From Pardosa pseudoannulata (lineage: Eukaryota > Arthropoda > Arachnida > Araneae > Lycosidae), in the NCBI GenBank assembly GCA_032207245.1, contig CM063507.1, positions 92,469,846 to 92,533,845 of the forward strand: a stretch of 64,000 bases of DNA, given 5' to 3'. A program made the translations under genes and the position numbers. Each line of letters begins with the position of its first letter. The first letter of the stretch is position 1. The notes under the pieces were generated by a model. It did not search any database. It saw only the letters and a program-made list of their open reading frames with translations, and was not told the DNA's origin. Positions 61,705-64,000 of this stretch are shown here, in pieces.

Positions 61705-61885
61705 AACCATATTGGTGTCGAGATATGTCACTGGCGACTTTGCGTCATAGTGACGCCAAATGTCGCCAAAGATAGGAATTTGGTAAAATAAATTCCCTTT
61801 TCTGTCGCGTCATAATAACGTCTTCTGACATCATTATGACGCGTATGTCACCTGTGACACATCTCGACTGCAATATGGTAGTACT
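61705..61885. mobile_element. Short inverted-repeat element (about 180 bp)
   Basis: ACCATATTGGTGTCGAGATA at the left and GACACATCTCGACTGC, CAATATGGT at the right are imperfect inverted copies; CGTCATAGTGACGCC-type motifs lie inside. No duplication could be fixed. A block TTTCTGTCGCGTCATAATAA occurs inside and again at 61955-61975. Confidence 0.55.
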
Positions 61886-62929
61886 GTTAGTTAAATAATT
61901 GTTTCTGAGTTTCTAATTTTGTATCTATGATCAAAGTAAACCGGTAAAATTCCCGTTTCTGTCGCGTCATAATAACGATCTCTGATTAACGGTATTTTTA
62001 ATAAAATGTCGACACTTGAAATGTGAGTTCTTAAAAAGTTCTTAAAATATTTTGTGGAAAATTATTATCAACGCTTTTGATAGTATTTACTAGTAAATGA
62101 CCCAAAAGCTTTAAATTTGGATAATTTTTAATGATGTTACATTCATAGTTAGATGTAAAGGTAATGAAAATTCGTTAAAAATTCAATGTGTATGATTTTG
62201 AAGGATCCAAATTTTTTACCAAATGTAAATTAAGCAAAGATTTTAGGCGATTCACCAGTCCAGTGTATAAGAAATGTGTTGTGTCAAAAAATATTGAAAT
62301 AATTTAATTTATTAAAAAATTAGACCTTTTGAAAAAACCCGATTTGTTTTACTAAATTTTTTTTATTTATTAGAAATTTTATAAAAACTTCTCCAGGAAT
62401 AAATTTGTTAAGTGCAATTCTCTATGATAATATGAAAAATAAATCTAAAAATGTAAAAACGTGAACTAGTTTCTACGTTTAAAGTAAAAAGTTTAAAGTA
62501 GAAAGTAGACGGATAACTTAATGTATATTAGAAGTTATTGGTAAACATTTTGTAACAATCTATAATAGGTTTCGTCTCTAGAAGCATTTTAAAAAATAAG
62601 AAAATTTATAAAAAAATGATTTTTAAACACATTGGATTTTTTCAACTTATTTATTTCTACTTTGGGCGAACTGTCCTCTTTCGGACCCCTTTTTCTTGTC
62701 GGTGCGGCTCCCCTAAAACTGATGTGCACGTGGTAAATGCCACCTTTGCCAAGCGCTAGTTACGGCTCTGTACCCCGGATATGGTCCTTCCTTAAAAAAA
62801 TGATGAACAAATTCCGCAATGTTATATCATCTTAACAAGTGACTGCTTCCGAGTTTTTAAAAAACATTATTGAGTTGATACATTCATCTCTAAAAGAGTC
62901 AGCATAAAAAATAAGCAGATAAAGACACA

Positions 62930-63520
62930 AGTGAAACATGAGCATCCGACAATAGCCGTCAAAACAAATGCCTTAATCAATAGCAACATCGCTGATCGCT
63001 ATGTCAGACACAAAACCAAAGAGCAAACATAATCGACCTTTAGGAAGTTTGTCTTAACCTCCCGACGTCGCGAGGGCAACCAGGCTTTGAGTTCTGACAA
63101 CCCCCCTTCCCTTCTCTTCCGAAGAACGGGCTTGTTAGTTTTTTTAAAAAAAGTGAAAAGCAGCCCTGCAATCAATCAAGCAAGAAATCGGCTATTGGCG
63201 TTTAGGTATGAAAAGAAAAAAAAGATACAAGCCCGCCGATCGCAACCGAAGAATTTTTCTTGTTTATATCTTTTCAAAAGGAGGGAGCAAAAGAAATCGG
63301 AGTTGTTTTAACAATCCTCTTCACTTCCTCGAGTAATTCATCAACCGTTTTTTCTCTTAACGCTTGACGATGGGATATAAAGATGGTTTACATGTCACTT
63401 GCAATAAAGGTTACAAGTCTATTATACATGTGTATTATATTTTCGAACGCCATTATAGCGAATCCGGATGTGTCGAAACGGATATTTTGTAGTCATTATC
63501 TTTTCCTATTCTTTTGAACT
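62930..63520. promoter_or_regulatory. CpG-richer segment, possible regulatory DNA
   Basis: Local rise in CpG and GC (TCCCGACGTCGCGAGGG, AGCCCGCCGATCGCAACCG). It lies upstream of the ZnT6 5' region, and no gene is recognised here. It could be a promoter region or an unrecognised repeat. Confidence 0.25.
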
Positions 63521-63607
63521 AAAGAACGTCGGCACAGTTTTACTTATTTGGTTTTGAAAAATTATGATAAAATCGTATATATATGTAATTTATCAAAATT
63601 ATTACAC

Positions 63608-63894
63608 CTTACCCGGACAGCATGCATACTTGCAGCAAGTTTGATTTTTTTCTGGATAATATCTTGTCATAACAAATTTGGAGTGACAAACTTGCAGCAA
63701 AACTCCTGCAAGTTAGACGAAACATAAAGCGAAAACTCCTTTGCAATAGTATGTTGATGCAAAACTGTGACAACCTTATCATGACAACCTTGAAGCAAGA
63801 GAAAATTCTCAGACTTGCTGCAGTCTTGTTTCAAACTTACAGACTTATGCTGAACTTGCTGCAAGTTTGCTGAAAACTAAATTTGGTATCTGGG
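63608..63894. mobile_element. Inverted-repeat element with repeated CTTGCWGCAAG motif
   Basis: Ends ACCCGGACAGC and GGTATCTGGGT are short inverted copies, with TTA on both sides. ACTTGCAGCAAGTTTG, its variants and the inverse AACTTGCTGCAAGTTTG recur four times (about 63627, 63690, 63815 and 63855). No ORF. Confidence 0.55.
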
Positions 63895-64000
63895 TTATGA
63901 AGAGTAATATTAGCATGAGATTAAATAATGTAGTTCGTTATTGTAAATTTTATTATGCTTGGGTTTAAGAATAGCGGTTTAGTGTTGTAGTATAATACTT

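Noticed and set aside
62640..62790. hAT right end GTTACGGCTCTG
   Set aside because: Resembles the CTACGGCCCTG type of end, but no left end or duplication was found.

Overview
The window is AT-rich eukaryotic DNA, very probably from an arthropod. tRNA-derived SINEs, a spliced metazoan gene and the mix of Tc1, piggyBac, hAT and pogo elements all point that way. A spider or other chelicerate is my guess, but no sequence here proves it. There is one assembly gap (61401-61500). I see no bacterial genes, no CRISPR array and no rRNA. Nearly every ORF of 60-190 codons is chance or transposon debris.

The one host gene I can build is on the minus strand. It is a zinc transporter of the cation diffusion facilitator family, best matched to SLC30A6 (ZnT6). 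Twelve exons were placed by codon phase and by residue-level agreement with the remembered vertebrate protein. They run from about 57983 (near the N-terminus) down to the stop codon at 21503-21505. Junctions with an identified partner keep phase with GT/AG ends. The exception is the junction between 24950 and 21985, where seven residues and one base are missing and a microexon of about 22 nt is predicted. The first coding exon is not resolved; it may lie in the gap or at 59530-59567. The long introns are packed with mobile elements.

Region by region. 1-15.5 kb (downstream of the gene): LINE remnants, a 2-kb terminal-inverted-repeat element carrying a perfect 39-bp hairpin, a piggyBac fragment inside a SINE, hAT transposase debris, a 624-bp insertion and a 582-bp element with a 6-bp target duplication. 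15.5-21 kb: SINEs and a possible broken piggyBac-type element with TTAA ends 4.5 kb apart. 21-31 kb: the last gene exons with introns holding Tc1, pogo, hAT and LINE insertions, several nested. 31-46 kb: middle exons, more Tc1 copies, nested TTAA elements, RTE-type LINE debris and an in-frame 45-codon tandem repeat. 46-52 kb: LTR-like sequences in TA microsatellites, SINEs, an internally deleted piggyBac, and transmembrane exons. 52-64 kb: 5' exons, hAT-type elements, the gap, and CpG-richer DNA that may hold the promoter.

The most interesting signal beyond the gene is a set of unrelated-looking non-autonomous elements (three families, six copies). Their ends begin with CAG (or a near variant), they make 6-bp target duplications, and they carry short repeated motifs just inside the ends. 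This suggests a common hAT-like transposase source. Several insertions are caught inside other elements with intact target duplications, which gives a relative order of activity.
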